Below are positions 38,543 through 48,115 of a stretch of 64,000 bases of DNA, piece after piece. The translations under genes and the position numbers were made by a program. Below the pieces are notes generated by a model. It did not search any database. It worked only from the letters and a program-made list of their open reading frames with translations, and was not told the DNA's origin. Within the stretch, counting starts at the first letter, position 1. Each line of letters starts with the position of its first letter. The stretch is from DASUPK01 sp963795665. Lineage in GTDB: Bacteria > Actinomycetota > Thermoleophilia > Solirubrobacterales > 70-9. The stretch spans positions 1-64,000 of the forward strand of contig CAWCIP010000027.1 in NCBI GenBank assembly GCA_963795665.1. Reading direction: 5' to 3'.

Positions 38543-39205
38543 CTACTTGCCGACGCCGAAGGCGACGGTGGCGCGGGTGGTGCCCCAGCAGACGACGAGC
38601 TTGCCGCCGGCGTCGGTCACGTCGTGGAAGCCGATGGTGAGCTGGTCGGCGGACATCGGCGCCGTGCCGACTTCCATCGGCACGCGGACGACGTCGTTCT
38701 TGGGGTCGTAGTTGTAGGAGCCCCAGGTCGCGTCCTTGGCCTTGGGGTCGTACTTCTCCTGGTGGGGCTGGCTCGAGACGATCAGCGTCCACTTGCCGTC
38801 CGCCAGGTCCACGAACAGGCTGTAGTCGCCGGCGGCGACGGTCTTGTCGCCGAGCACGAGCGGCACCTCGGTGTGGAGCCTCGTGGTCTGGTTGGCGCCC
38901 AGCCGCCAGACCGGCGCGCCGGCGTCCACGTTCTTGCCGTAGTCGGCGCCGCTTCCGAAGATGTCCTTCCTGCCGCGGAGGATCGGCCGGCCGTAGTCGA
39001 CGTCGATCCACTGGCCGCCCTTGTAGGTCATCTCGCCGTTGTCGCGCGCCACCCACTCCCCCCCGACCTGCGTCGAGGCCGTCCCACGCGGGCTCAACGG
39101 CCGCTTCGCCGCCTCCTGCGCCGACGCCACCACGGCCAGCCCCGCGGCCGCCACGAGCGCGATTCCGAACACCTGAGCTGCCCGACGAAGCTTCTGGGAT
39201 CTCAT
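38543..39205 (-). CDS. DUF2911 secreted protein
   Basis: A 220-residue protein with a signal peptide (ending AVVASAQ) and the DUF2911 pattern: a strand with VDYGRPILRGRKDIFG, then WRLGANQTTRLHTEVPL, the GDYSLFVDLADGKWTLIVS strand pair and a final KLVVCWGTTRATVAF. DUF2911 proteins are predicted periplasmic or lipid-anchored beta sandwiches of unknown function, frequent in Bacteroidota and Acidobacteriota. The frame is clean. Its promoter must lie in the roughly 85 bases before the RHS module begins. Confidence 0.85.
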   Translation of the reverse strand: MRSQKLRRAAQVFGIALVAAAGLAVVASAQEAAKRPLSPRGTASTQVGGEWVARDNGEMTYKGGQWIDVDYGRPILRGRKDIFGSGADYGKNVDAGAPVWRLGANQTTRLHTEVPLVLGDKTVAAGDYSLFVDLADGKWTLIVSSQPHQEKYDPKAKDATWGSYNYDPKNDVVRVPMEVGTAPMSADQLTIGFHDVTDAGGKLVVCWGTTRATVAFGVGK

Positions 39206-39288
39206 CTCGCTTTCCTCCCTGGATCGAGGGTCGAAGGCCGGGGACCACCCACCCGCACGCGGGCCCCTCCGGCCCGGAGACGATACCC

Positions 39289-41471
39289 CAGGGCTCTGGA
39301 GCGACCACTACGAGTACGGCGCGGACGGCTACCTCGACTCGGTGACCGACCCGCTCTCGCGCACGGTCTCCTTCGAGACCGACGAGGCCGGCCGGGTGAC
39401 GAAGCAGATCCTGCCCGACACGCGCGAGATCCGCTTCGCCTACGACGCCAACGGCAACGTGACCTCGGTGACCCCGCCGATCCGTCCCGCCCACGGCTTC
39501 GACTACACCCCGGCCGACCAGCTCTACGTCTACACCCCGCCGGACGCCGGCTTCACGCCGCGGACGACGACCTACGCCTACAACGCCGACCAGCAGCTCA
39601 CTTCGATCACCCGGCCGGACGGCCAGCAGGTCGTCTACAGCTACGAGAGCAACGGCCGGCTCGACTTCGTGACGCTCCCGACCGGCACGATCGACGTCGG
39701 CTACGACGCCGAGGGCCGGCTCGGCTCGGTCTCGGCCCCGAGCGGGGCTGCGTCCACTTTCGGCTACGACGGGCCGCTGCCCACCTCGATCACGACCACC
39801 GGCCCGGTGCCCGGCACGATCGCCTTCGGCTACGACGCGGACCTGCGGCCCGCCTCCCTGACGGTCGACTCCGAGGCCCCCATCGCCTTCGGCTACGACG
39901 CCGACGGCCTGCTGACCTCGGCCGGAGGCCTCGCCCTGGCGAGGAACGCAACGACGGGCTTCCTCGAGACGACGACCCTGGGCACCACCGCCGACTCGCG
40001 CACCTACACCTCCTACGGCGAGCTCGACACCTGGGACGGCACGATCGGGGGCAGCTCGGCCTATTCCTTCGACCTCGACCGTGACGACGCCGGCCGCATC
40101 ACCACCCGCTCCGAGACCCTGGAGGGCACCGCCCACGTCCTCGACCTACACCTACGACCCGGACCGCGGCTGGCTGACCGAGGTCAAACAAGACGGCAAC
40201 CTCGTCGAGTCCTACGGCTACGACGGCAACGGCAACCGCACCTCGTGGAGCGACTTCTGGGGCTCGGGCACAGCCACCTACGACGACCAGGACCGGTTGC
40301 TCACCGCCGGGGCGGCGGCCTACACCTACACCCCCAACGGCGAGCTCCTGACCAAGACCCAAGGCTCCGACGTCACGACCTACACCTACGACGTCCGGGG
40401 AGCCCTGCTGGGGGTGACCCTCCCCACCGGAGTCCAGATCGACTACCTGGTGGACGCCTCGGGGCGGCGCATCGGCAAGAAGGTGGACGGGACGCTGGTC
40501 GAGGGGTACCTCTACGCCGGGGGGATCTCGCCGGTGGCCGAAACCGACGCCCTGGGCAACGTCACGTCCCTGTTCGTCTACGCCACGAAGGGGAACGTGC
40601 CGGACTACATCGTCGAGGCTGGGGGCCACGTACAGAGTCTTCACCGACCACCTCGGGAGCGTCCGGATGGTCGTGGACACGCAGTCAGGGGCAGTCACTC
40701 CAGCAGATCGATTACGACGCGTTCGGTCGCATCACGTTCGACTCGAATCCGGGGGCGCAGCCGTTCGGGTTTGCGGGGGGCCTGTACGACCCGCAGACGG
40801 GGCTCGTCCGGTTCGGGGCGCGGGACTACGACCCGGAGGTCGGGCGGTGGGCGGCGAAGGACCCGGTGGGGTTTGGGGGTGGGAGTACGGGACTGTTTAC
40901 CCATGCAGAGAACGATCCGGAGAATACGGTCGATCCGACCGGACGGATCTGGAATTGGGCATCTGCGGAAAAGGTCCGGACGACGCTAGCGCGGATCTTC
41001 ACCGCCGTAGGAGGGGAAATCGAAGCAGGTCCCGGATTCGATACTGGAGAACACGGCACGATTCACTTCGAGGCTCGCTCGTCTGTGATTTCCAAGGTTC
41101 GCTCGGGTAGTTCAATCGTGAGCAGAGAAAAGTTCAAGCTCGCGGCTCAGTTGGGGATAGGGGTTGAGCGGACGCAAGTTACTACAATCTACTCACACGA
41201 ACAGTATGTTGGAGGTCTGCGAGGGATCGTGACAGCCAGAGATGGTCGCACTAGGGAACCAGCAGAATGGCGCGTACTGGCAGGACCGCTGTCTGTGAAC
41301 CTCTTCGGCGTCGTAGGAGAACCTTGGGACCTCCGATACGGACATGGAATAGGACTCGTGTTTGGATACGCTGAATTCAGCATCGATGTCAAGAAGTTCT
41401 TCGGCTACACGGAACCACCGTCCGTAGATCCAATGGGCCAGGACATCGTCGAATATCTTGAGCGAAACTAG
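39289..41471 (+). pseudogene. RHS module 1: 5'-truncated RHS core with toxin-like tip
   Basis: About 530 codons of YD-repeat RHS shell (TDEAGRVTKQILPD, FAYDANGNVTSV, SYESNGRLDFVTLP and similar) start abruptly near 39290 without signal or start codon. After the hyperconserved end (LYDPQTGLVRFGARDYDPEVGRW, then DPENTVDPTG) comes a roughly 185-residue tip of lower GC with no recognisable family. Compared with module 2, three extra single bases near 40140, 40621 and 40688 put about 180 codons out of frame and then restore it. RHS proteins encapsulate and deliver C-terminal toxins. This copy lacks the N-terminal delivery part, so it is an orphan cassette. Confidence 0.8.
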
Positions 41472-41516
41472 GGTTGACTTCTTCAGCTCGGCTCTCGACT
41501 GTTCTAGGAGCGATAC

Positions 41517-41945
41517 ATGCGCCGGTTTCTGAAGGGGATAGGAATCGCGGTCGTGGCCGTTGTCCTGGCCGGGGTCCTGATCGAGTTTCTCGCTAGAGGG
41601 CACAGGGGAACTGAGATCGCTTCGGCGTCGGCGAAGCTCGAGAACCGTACACTCGTCGCCTCGCTCATCCAAGACGACGAATCGCTGTATGCATCGATCG
41701 ACTGGCGGCGAATCTCGTTTCTTTCCGATCAGTCTGCCGACCATCTGGTAGCCACAAGCGATCGCGATGTTGCTCGGGCATTTGGCTACTACTACCTTGC
41801 GAATCTCTCCGAGAACGCCGGGGTCACGATCTATCCGACAGAAGCGAGGGTCGTGTTCCATTTCGGAGAGCGGGAGGTGGATTTCGACCTTCGAACGCGG
41901 ACCTTTGGACCGATTCATGGAGCGGGTCCAAACCCTGCTACCTAA
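41517..41945 (+). CDS. Putative immunity protein for RHS tip 1
   Basis: A 142-residue protein with one N-terminal membrane helix (GIGIAVVAVVLAGVLIEFLA) and a mixed alpha/beta remainder (RDVARAFGYYYLANLSENAG, then VVFHFGEREVDF). Base composition is clearly less GC-rich than the chromosome and matches the RHS tip before it. It starts 45 bases after the RHS stop on the same strand, the usual place for an immunity gene. No homologous family is recognised. A membrane-anchored immunity protein would fit a toxin acting at the membrane or in the periplasm, but that is inference. Confidence 0.55.
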   Translation: MRRFLKGIGIAVVAVVLAGVLIEFLARGHRGTEIASASAKLENRTLVASLIQDDESLYASIDWRRISFLSDQSADHLVATSDRDVARAFGYYYLANLSENAGVTIYPTEARVVFHFGEREVDFDLRTRTFGPIHGAGPNPAT

Positions 41946-42038
41946 GACGGAGCGCAAAGAAGAGAGCCAGGTGGCGCGTCGCGCACGACGCCGAGTTCCT
42001 AGGCGCGCCTGGATCGAGACTCTCGCCGCGCGCCCCCT

Positions 42039-42066
42039 CTGCCAGGCGGCGGGGTCGCCGTAGCGG
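42039..42066 (+). repeat. 28-base remnant matching the end of the metalloprotease fragment
   Basis: CTGCCAGGCGGC and the following CCGTAGCGG match 47798-47825 at 25 of 28 bases, in the same reading frame (CQAAGSP then stop). It sits just before RHS module 2, suggesting that a second copy of that gene's 3' end was left behind at this recombination boundary. Confidence 0.5.
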
Positions 42067-42082
42067 TCGGTCGGCCCGGTAA

Positions 42083-44518
42083 CCGGTCAACGGCCACACG
42101 GGCACGAGCGCCTACGACGGCGCGGCCCGGACGGTGACCACAACCTCGCCGGCGGGCCGCACGACGGTCACCCACCTCGACGACTACGGCCGGGTTTCGA
42201 GCGTCGAGGTTCCCGGAATCGAGAGCGTGGGCTACGCCTACGACTCGCACGGGCGCCTCTCGGACGTCACCCAGGGCACCCGCACGACCCACTACGAGTA
42301 CGGCCCCGACGGCTACCTCGACTCGGTCACCGACCCGCTCTCGCGCACGGTCTCCTTCGAGACCGACGAGGCCGGCCGGGTGACGAAGCAGATCCTGCCC
42401 GACACGCGCGAGATCCGCTTCGCCTACGACGCCAACGGCAACGTGACCTCGGTGACCCCGCCGGTCCGTCCCGCCCACGGCTTCGACTACACGCCGGCCG
42501 ACCAGCTCCACGTCTACACACCGCCCGACGCCGGCTTCTCCCCGCGCACGACGACCTACGCCTACAACCCGGACCAGCAGCTCACTTCGATCACCCGGCC
42601 GGACGGCCAGCAGGTCGTCTACAGCTACGAGAGCAACGGCCGGCTCGATTTCGTGACGCTCCCGACCGGCACGATCGACGTCGGCTACGACGCCCAAGGC
42701 CGCCTCGGTTCGGTCTCGGCCCCGAGCGGGGCGGCCTCCACTTTCGGCTACGACGGGCCGCTGCCCACCTCGATCACGACCACCGGCCCGGTGCCCGGCA
42801 CGATCGGCTTCGGCTACGACTCCGACCTGCGGCCCGCCTCCCTGACGGTCGACTCCGAGGCCCCCATCGCCTACGGCTACGACGCCGACGGCCTGCTGAC
42901 CTCGGCCGGAGGCCTCGCCCTGGCGAGGAACGCAACGACGGGCTTCCTCGAGACGACGACCCTGGGCACCACCGCCGACTCGCGCACCTACACCTCCTAC
43001 GGCGAGCTCGACACCTGGACCGGCACGATTGGCGGCAGCTCGGCCTACTCCTTCGACCTCGACCGTGACGACGCCGGCCGGATCACCACCCGCTCCGAGA
43101 CCCTGGAGGGCACCACCCACGTCCTGACCTACACCTACGACCCGGACCGCGGCTGGCTGACCGAGGTCCGCCAGGACGGCAACCTCGTCGAGTCCTACGG
43201 CTACGACGGCAACGGCAACCGGACCTCCTGGAGCGACTTCTGGGGCTCGGGCACGGCCACCTACGACGACCAGGACCGGTTGCTCACCGCCGGGGCGACG
43301 ACCTACACCTACACCCCCAACGGCGAGCTCCTGACCAAGACCCAAGGCTCCGACGTCACGACCTACGTCTACGACGTCCGGGGCGCCCTGCTGGGGGTGA
43401 CCCTCCCCACCGGGGTCCAGATCGACTACCTGGTGGACGCCTCGGGGCGGCGGATCGCCAAGAAGGTGGACGGGACGCTGGTCGAGGGGTACCTCTACGC
43501 CGGGGGGATCTCCCCGGTGGCCGAGACGGACGGGGCGGGCAACGTCACGGCGGTGTTCGTCTACGCCACGAGGGGGAACGTGCCGGACTACATCGTCGAG
43601 GCGGGGGCCACGTACCGGGTCTTTACCGACCACCTCGGTTCCGTCCGGATGGTCGTCGATGTCCAATCGGGTGCTGTCCTGCAGCAGATCGACTACGACG
43701 CCTTCGGGCGGATCACGTTCGATTCGAATCCGGGGGCGCAGCCGTTTGGGTTTGCGGGGGGGTTGTACGACCCGCAGACGGGGCTCACCCGGTTCGGCGC
43801 GCGGGACTACGACCCGGAGGTCGGGCGGTGGACGAGCAAGGACCCGATCGAGTTCGGAGGAGGGGATGGCAACCTCTACGCCTATGTCTTCGCGGATCCC
43901 CTCAACGCGAGTGACTCGTCAGGCCTCGACTGCCAAGAGGTAGAGGATGCCAGGTGGAATTTTGGCGGACCTACCCGGCCTGAAGGTCCGAGCATCGGGG
44001 TGTGCACACCTACGCTCGGCACACGCCTCTGGGATCTACTCGACAGCATCAGCCCGACACCACACTGGGCACCGATAGGTCCCGGCAGCAAGACGACGAG
44101 AGGGGACTTCTTGATCTCCGGCATCCTCGGTGTTGTAGGAGGATGGTGGGGGGCGGTGTCGGCTGAGGTCGAAGGAGTGACAGGTGCCGCGGCCGGTAGC
44201 GCACTCCGCAGCAGTTCGGATGAAGCACTCCATCCGACCTTCAGACCTGGTCCCTATGCGCGCGATTCGATTCCAGCGAGGTCGTCAGGGCGGGATTTCA
44301 CGGCAAGCGAGCGCGCTTGGGCAAACAGCATTGGCGAATGCCATACTTGCGGCACGACAATACCTGGAACGAAGACCGGCAACTTTGTGCTTGATCATCA
44401 ACCGGTAACGGCCCTCAACGCTGCGAGCGCGCCGCAACGCCTCTTCCCGCACTGCCTGCAGTGCAGTCGCGAACAGGGCCTTGCGGCAGCGAGACTAGTT
44501 CAGGGGAGACAACCATGA
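42083..44518 (+). pseudogene. RHS module 2: 5'-truncated RHS core with HNH-like nuclease tip
   Basis: Open from 42083 (stop at 42080); GTG 42134 is the first start codon but probably not a native start, since the shell begins mid-repeat. About 590 residues of unbroken YD repeats lead to LYDPQTGLTRFGARDYDPEVGRW and DPLNASDSSGL. The tip follows: about 200 residues of lower GC. Its end has ECHTCGTTIPG, VLDHQPVTAL and HCLQCSREQG, that is two Cys pairs around a D-H, as in zinc-supported HNH/treble-clef nucleases. A DNase toxin is likely. The stop overlaps the next gene as ATGA. It is an orphan cassette unless fused to a full RHS by recombination. Confidence 0.82.
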
Positions 44519-44883
44519 GGCGAGAAATCGCTACCAGAGCGAAGAACTCGCTTGTTCTCATCATGAGTTCGAGGAAGGGCGAGATACCAACGTCCCTAGG
44601 GGGCGGCCTTGTCGCTGCGACCCCATCCTGCATTGCGATTGGTACCCTTAGCGAAAGCGATGGACCAACGAAGATCACCCTTAGCGATGAGCCGCTGAAT
44701 CTGGGCCACTCTCTTCCTGTTGCCTTCGAGGGGACAATTCTGGCCCCGTCGAAGGTCATAACAGTCTTCTCTGTCGATTTGGAGCCCCTGATCTCTATCG
44801 ACGTGGTATCCGCTGCGCCGAGAATTCGTGTGCTTGCCGACCATCCGACGGAACCAGAGGTGATTCAGATCCAGGTTCAGTAG
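44515..44883 (+). CDS. Putative immunity protein for the HNH-like RHS tip
   Basis: A 122-residue soluble protein, ATG overlapping the toxin stop by four bases (ATGA), so translation is coupled. It is mostly beta-like (SLVLIMSSRKGE, SCIAIGTLSES, KVITVFSVDLEPLISIDVV) without Cys or membrane segments. Lower GC than the RHS shell matches the toxin tip. No family is recognised. Position and coupling are the evidence for an immunity role: binding and inhibiting the nuclease in the cytoplasm. Confidence 0.6.
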   Translation: MRREIATRAKNSLVLIMSSRKGEIPTSLGGGLVAATPSCIAIGTLSESDGPTKITLSDEPLNLGHSLPVAFEGTILAPSKVITVFSVDLEPLISIDVVSAAPRIRVLADHPTEPEVIQIQVQ

Positions 44884-44937
44884 AGGTGCACTGCGCCGCC
44901 TCGAGGGGAGGAGTTTGGACCCGGAGCGCGACCACGC

Positions 44938-45810
44938 GGCCAAGGCCGGCTCTCCTCGGTCTCGGCCCCGAGCGGGGCGGCCTCCACCTTCGGCTACGAC
45001 GGGCCGCTCCCCACCTCGATCACGACCACCGGCCCGGTGCCCGGCACGATCGCCTTCGGCTACGACTCCGACCTGCGGCCCGCTTCTCTGACGGTCGACT
45101 CCGAGGCCCCCATCGCCTTCGGCTACGACGACGACGGCCTGCTGACCTCGGCCGGAGGCCTCGCCCTGGCGAGGAACGCCGCCACGGGCTTCCTCGAGAC
45201 GACGACCCTGGGCACCACCGCCGACTCGCGCACCTACACCTCCTACGGCGAGCTCGACACCTGGGACGGCACGATCGGGGGCAGCTCGGCCTACTCCTTC
45301 GACCTCGACCGCGACGCAGCCGGCCGGATCACCACCCGCTCCGAGACCCTCGACGGCACGACCCACGTCCTGACCTACACCTACGACCCGGACCGCGGCT
45401 GGCTGACCGAGGTCCGCCAGGACGGCAACCTCGTCGAGTCCTACGGCTACGACGGCAACGGCAACCGGACCTCCTGGAGCGACTTCTGGGGCTCGGGCAC
45501 GGCCACCTACGACGATCAGGACCGGCTCCTGACGGCAGGGGCCACGACCTACACCTACACCCCCAACGGCGAGCTCCTGACCAAGACGGAAGGCTCCGAC
45601 GTCACGACGTACAGCTACGACGTCCGGGGGGCCCTGCTGGGAGTGACCCTCCCCACCGGGGTCCAGATCGACTACCTGGTCGACGCCTCGGGGCGGCGGA
45701 TCGGCAAGAAGGTCGACGGCACCTTGGTCCAGGGCTTCCTCTACGCGGGCGGGATCTCCCCGGTGGCCGAAACCGACGGCTCGGGCAACGTCACGGCGGT
45801 CTTCGTCTAC
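44938..45810 (+). pseudogene. RHS module 3: internal RHS fragment cut by the IS element
   Basis: It starts mid-repeat at AAGGCCGG (equivalent to about 42693 in module 2) and follows module 2 closely through GNVTAVFVY (module 2 position about 43566). There the IS3 element begins. It has no start, no hyperconserved end and no tip. Modules 2 and 3 are nearly identical over about 870 bases, consistent with recent duplication or gene conversion. Confidence 0.85.
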
Positions 45811-45973
45811 TGGGCTTCCCCCGATTCGGTGGACGGTTGAATAAGTCTGTCATCGTCGCCGTCGGGCCGGTGGGAGCTGTGGGAAACGCGGAGCGTTTTC
45901 CAAGCGGCTGCGGGAATCGCGGAAGCGATTTCCGCAGATGCGGCAGCTTCCACGGGCCGGCCGGCGAGCGAGC

Positions 45974-46831
45974 TCACGCTACTTTCTCCTGGCGCTTCGC
46001 TTCGTACGTGGCAGGGCTGACCCGACCGATCGAGCTGTGACGACGCGAGCGGTTGTAGACCACCTCGATCCAATCGAAGAGCGCGGCTCGCGCCTGGTCT
46101 CTTGTCGCGAATCCACCATCGGGTATCGCTTCGCGCTTGAGCGTCGAGAAGAAGCTCTCGGCAGGAGCGTTGTCCCAGCAGTTGCCCTTGCGGCTCATGC
46201 TCGGCACCAGCCCGCGCTGCTGGAGCTTCTTCTGGTACTCGTACAAGGCATACTGACTGCCGCGATCCGAGTGATGCAGCAAGCCAGCGCCAGGGCGGCG
46301 CTCCAGCAGAGCTCGATCGAGCGCCTCGAGCGTCAGCTCTTCCGCCAAGCTCTCCGACGTCGACCAGCCCACGACCCTGCGCGAGCACAGATCGAGCAGC
46401 ATCGCGAGGTAAAGCCAGCCCTGGCGCGTTGGAATGTACGTGATGTCGCCGACCCACACCGTATCGAGGCTTGCGACCTTGAAGGCTCGGTCCAGGACGT
46501 TCGGTGCTACGGCCTCGCTGTGCGTCGAGTCCGTGGTCAGCACAAACCTGCGCCGCTTGCGGCTGCTGATGCCGTCCTCGCGCATCAGACGGGCGACACG
46601 CTTGGCAGAGACTCGAATTCCAGCCTCGCGCAGGTCACGCCAAATCATCGGGCTGCCGTACTTGCAGCGGCTCGCCCGGTAGTAGGCACGGATCTCCACC
46701 TTGAGCCGTCGGTCCTGTCGGCTGCGCTCGCTTTCAGGCCTTCCTCGCCACGCGTAGAAACCGCTTCGAGAAACTCCCAGCACCGAGCACATCCGCCGCG
46801 CGCCGAAGCGCCGGCCATGACGCTCGATCAT
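45974..46831 (-). CDS. IS3-family transposase OrfB (DDE integrase core)
   Basis: A 285-residue integrase-type catalytic subunit. The helix-turn-helix-like N-terminus (MCSVLGVSRSGFYAWRGR) and HTH_21 segment precede the DDE core: first Asp in TVWVGDITYIPT, second in HHSDRGSQYA, Glu in NCWDNAPAESFFSTLKRE. C-terminal YNRSRRHSSIG is typical. The ATG overlaps the orfA stop (ATGA). Reading back in its frame through the A7 run gives continuous, family-like sequence, so the active form is probably the OrfAB fusion made by -1 frameshifting. It appears intact. Confidence 0.93.
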   Translation of the reverse strand: MIERHGRRFGARRMCSVLGVSRSGFYAWRGRPESERSRQDRRLKVEIRAYYRASRCKYGSPMIWRDLREAGIRVSAKRVARLMREDGISSRKRRRFVLTTDSTHSEAVAPNVLDRAFKVASLDTVWVGDITYIPTRQGWLYLAMLLDLCSRRVVGWSTSESLAEELTLEALDRALLERRPGAGLLHHSDRGSQYALYEYQKKLQQRGLVPSMSRKGNCWDNAPAESFFSTLKREAIPDGGFATRDQARAALFDWIEVVYNRSRRHSSIGRVSPATYEAKRQEKVA

Positions 46832-47133
46832 CTCGAACCGCGCTTTTCGTACGCCGCGAAGAAGGCCGTCGCTTTTTTTAGGATGTCGCGCTCCTCGCGC
46901 AAAATCTTGTTCTCGCGGCGAAGCGCCACCAGCTCGGCATTCTCGGCGCGCACCTTGCCGTGGCCAGGAAAAGCCCTCGGGCCGGCGGCCATCACCTGGT
47001 GCTTCCAGCGCCGCAGCACCTCGGCGGAAATCCCCAGGTCCGCCGCCACCTTCGATACCTTCTCTCCCTCGATCACCAGCCGCACCGCCTCCTGCTTGAA
47101 CTCCGGACTAAACCGCCTCCGACCCGTGCCCAT
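46828..47133 (-). CDS. IS3-family OrfA (HTH, leucine zipper)
   Basis: A 101-residue protein. The N-terminal HTH_8-type domain (FSPEFKQEAVRLVIEGEKVSKVAADLGIS) binds the IS ends. The following coiled coil (ENAELVALRRENKILREERDILKKA) mediates multimerisation. It starts 61 bases inside the right IR. The slippery run near codon 87 lets a fraction of ribosomes move to the orfB frame. Confidence 0.92.
   Translation of the reverse strand: MGTGRRRFSPEFKQEAVRLVIEGEKVSKVAADLGISAEVLRRWKHQVMAAGPRAFPGHGKVRAENAELVALRRENKILREERDILKKATAFFAAYEKRGSR
46872..46879 (-). other. Programmed -1 frameshift site in the IS3 element
   Basis: The minus strand reads A7 followed by GC within the two Lys codons before ATA in orfA. 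A slip of -1 here enters the orfB frame with no stop, giving VRKARFEMIERH, which runs into OrfB. Heptamers of the A-AAA-AAG type are the standard site in IS3 elements. Confidence 0.8.
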
Positions 47134-47194
47134 CGAACACCTCCAGGCCCATTCTCGGACCTATCTCAGTGTCCACAAAATCGGGGGAAGCCCA

Positions 47195-47822
47195 CCCGGC
47201 GGCGCTGGCCGACAAGCTCGCCGGCTCCGACCTCGATCCGGGGGCGCTGGACCTCAACCTGGTCTTCAACTCCGACGTCGACGGGCCCAACGTCCTCGGC
47301 AGCCACGGCTTCGACTACAGCCTCACCTTGAACCCCGCCGAGGGCGACGTCTCCTTCGTCCTGGTCGCCCTGCACGAGCTCGCCCACGGCCTGGGCGTCA
47401 CCCTCTCGATCGACCCGGCGACCGGGGCCAAGCGCGAGGGGGCCGACGATGCCTACCTGATTCATCTGGTGCGCGCTGGAGCGACACCGGAGAACCTGGC
47501 CGACATGACCGACGCCCAGCGGCTCGGGGCCCTGGTCTCCGGCGCCGAGCTCCAGTGGGACGGCCCGGCCGTCGCCGCCGCGAGCGCCGAGCTGACCGGC
47601 GGGACGGCCGCGGGCGGCCGCGTCCTGATGGACGCTCCGACGAGCTACGACCCGAAGGAGAACGGCGTCCACTTCGCCGTCGAGGTCGCCCCGGACGAGA
47701 TCCAGGAGCCCTCCTACTCGGGAAACCGGCTCCGTCAACTCCACATGGCCCTGACCCGAGCCCTGCTCGAGGACCTCGGCTGGGGGCCGCCGCCGGGCTG
47801 CCAGGCGGCAGGATCCCCGTAG
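47195..47822 (+). pseudogene. 3' fragment of a secreted metalloprotease-like gene
   Basis: About 209 residues in the open frame after the IS right end. They include FVLVALHELAHGLGVTL, an HExxHxxG zinc-protease helix, and a C-terminal EPSYSGNRLRQLHMALTRALLEDLGW typical of secreted HELAH proteins. The signal peptide and N-terminal part are missing. The only upstream start codon lies inside the IS repeat, so this is a truncated remnant. Its 3' end overlaps the antisense XRE gene by 88 bases. The short sequence at its end recurs at 42039-42066. Confidence 0.75.
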
Positions 47823-48112
47823 CGGCCCACCGAGCTCGCGCCTGCCGAAACCGACCCGTACCGCTCGGCCCGCCGGTCCTCGTCCCCGGCGTCGGCCCCG
47901 TCCGGGCGGTACTGGAAGACCTCCTCGAGGGGCTTGCCGAAGGCGGCGGCGATGCGGAAGGCGAGCTCGAGGGAGGGCGAGTACTTGCCGGCCTCGAGGG
48001 CGAGGATCGTCTGGCGGGTCACGCCCGCGGCTTCGGCGAGCTGCTGCTGCGTCATCTCGCCGGCCTCGAAGCGGAAGCGGCGGATCCGGTTGGCCACGCG
48101 CGACGGCGCCAC
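47735..48112 (-). CDS. XRE-family transcriptional regulator
   Basis: The N-terminal 68 residues are a compact Cro/C1 helix-turn-helix (MTQQQLAEAAGVTRQTILALEAGKYSPSLELAFRIAAAFG, split here by description), ending KPLEEVFQY, the common length for stand-alone regulators of this type. The remaining roughly 55 residues (Gly, Ser, Arg, Pro rich) lie opposite the metalloprotease fragment and look like read-through rather than a domain. GTG start at 48112, three bases after the upstream membrane-protein stop. It probably autoregulates the pair through the dyad in the promoter at 48615-48643. Confidence 0.85.
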   Translation of the reverse strand: MAPSRVANRIRRFRFEAGEMTQQQLAEAAGVTRQTILALEAGKYSPSLELAFRIAAAFGKPLEEVFQYRPDGADAGDEDRRAERYGSVSAGASSVGRYGDPAAWQPGGGPQPRSSSRARVRAMWS

Positions 48113-48115
48113 GGC

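Larger units (their letters stand above)
45811..47194 (-). mobile_element. IS3-family insertion sequence, 1384 bp
   Basis: The terminal inverted repeats begin TGGGCTTCCCCCGATT at both ends (left from 45811, right inward from 47194) and continue to a shared GTGGAC. orfA and orfB lie inside on the minus strand with an A7 slippery site. The flanking bases differ (CTAC to the left, CCGG to the right), so no target duplication is visible. The element interrupts RHS module 3 and abuts a truncated metalloprotease gene. Confidence 0.92.

Noticed and set aside
42134..44518. GTG 42134 as a true start of a complete RHS protein
   Set aside because: No signal peptide, PAAR, VgrG or TcB-like N-terminus; the shell starts mid-repeat right after a recombination remnant.
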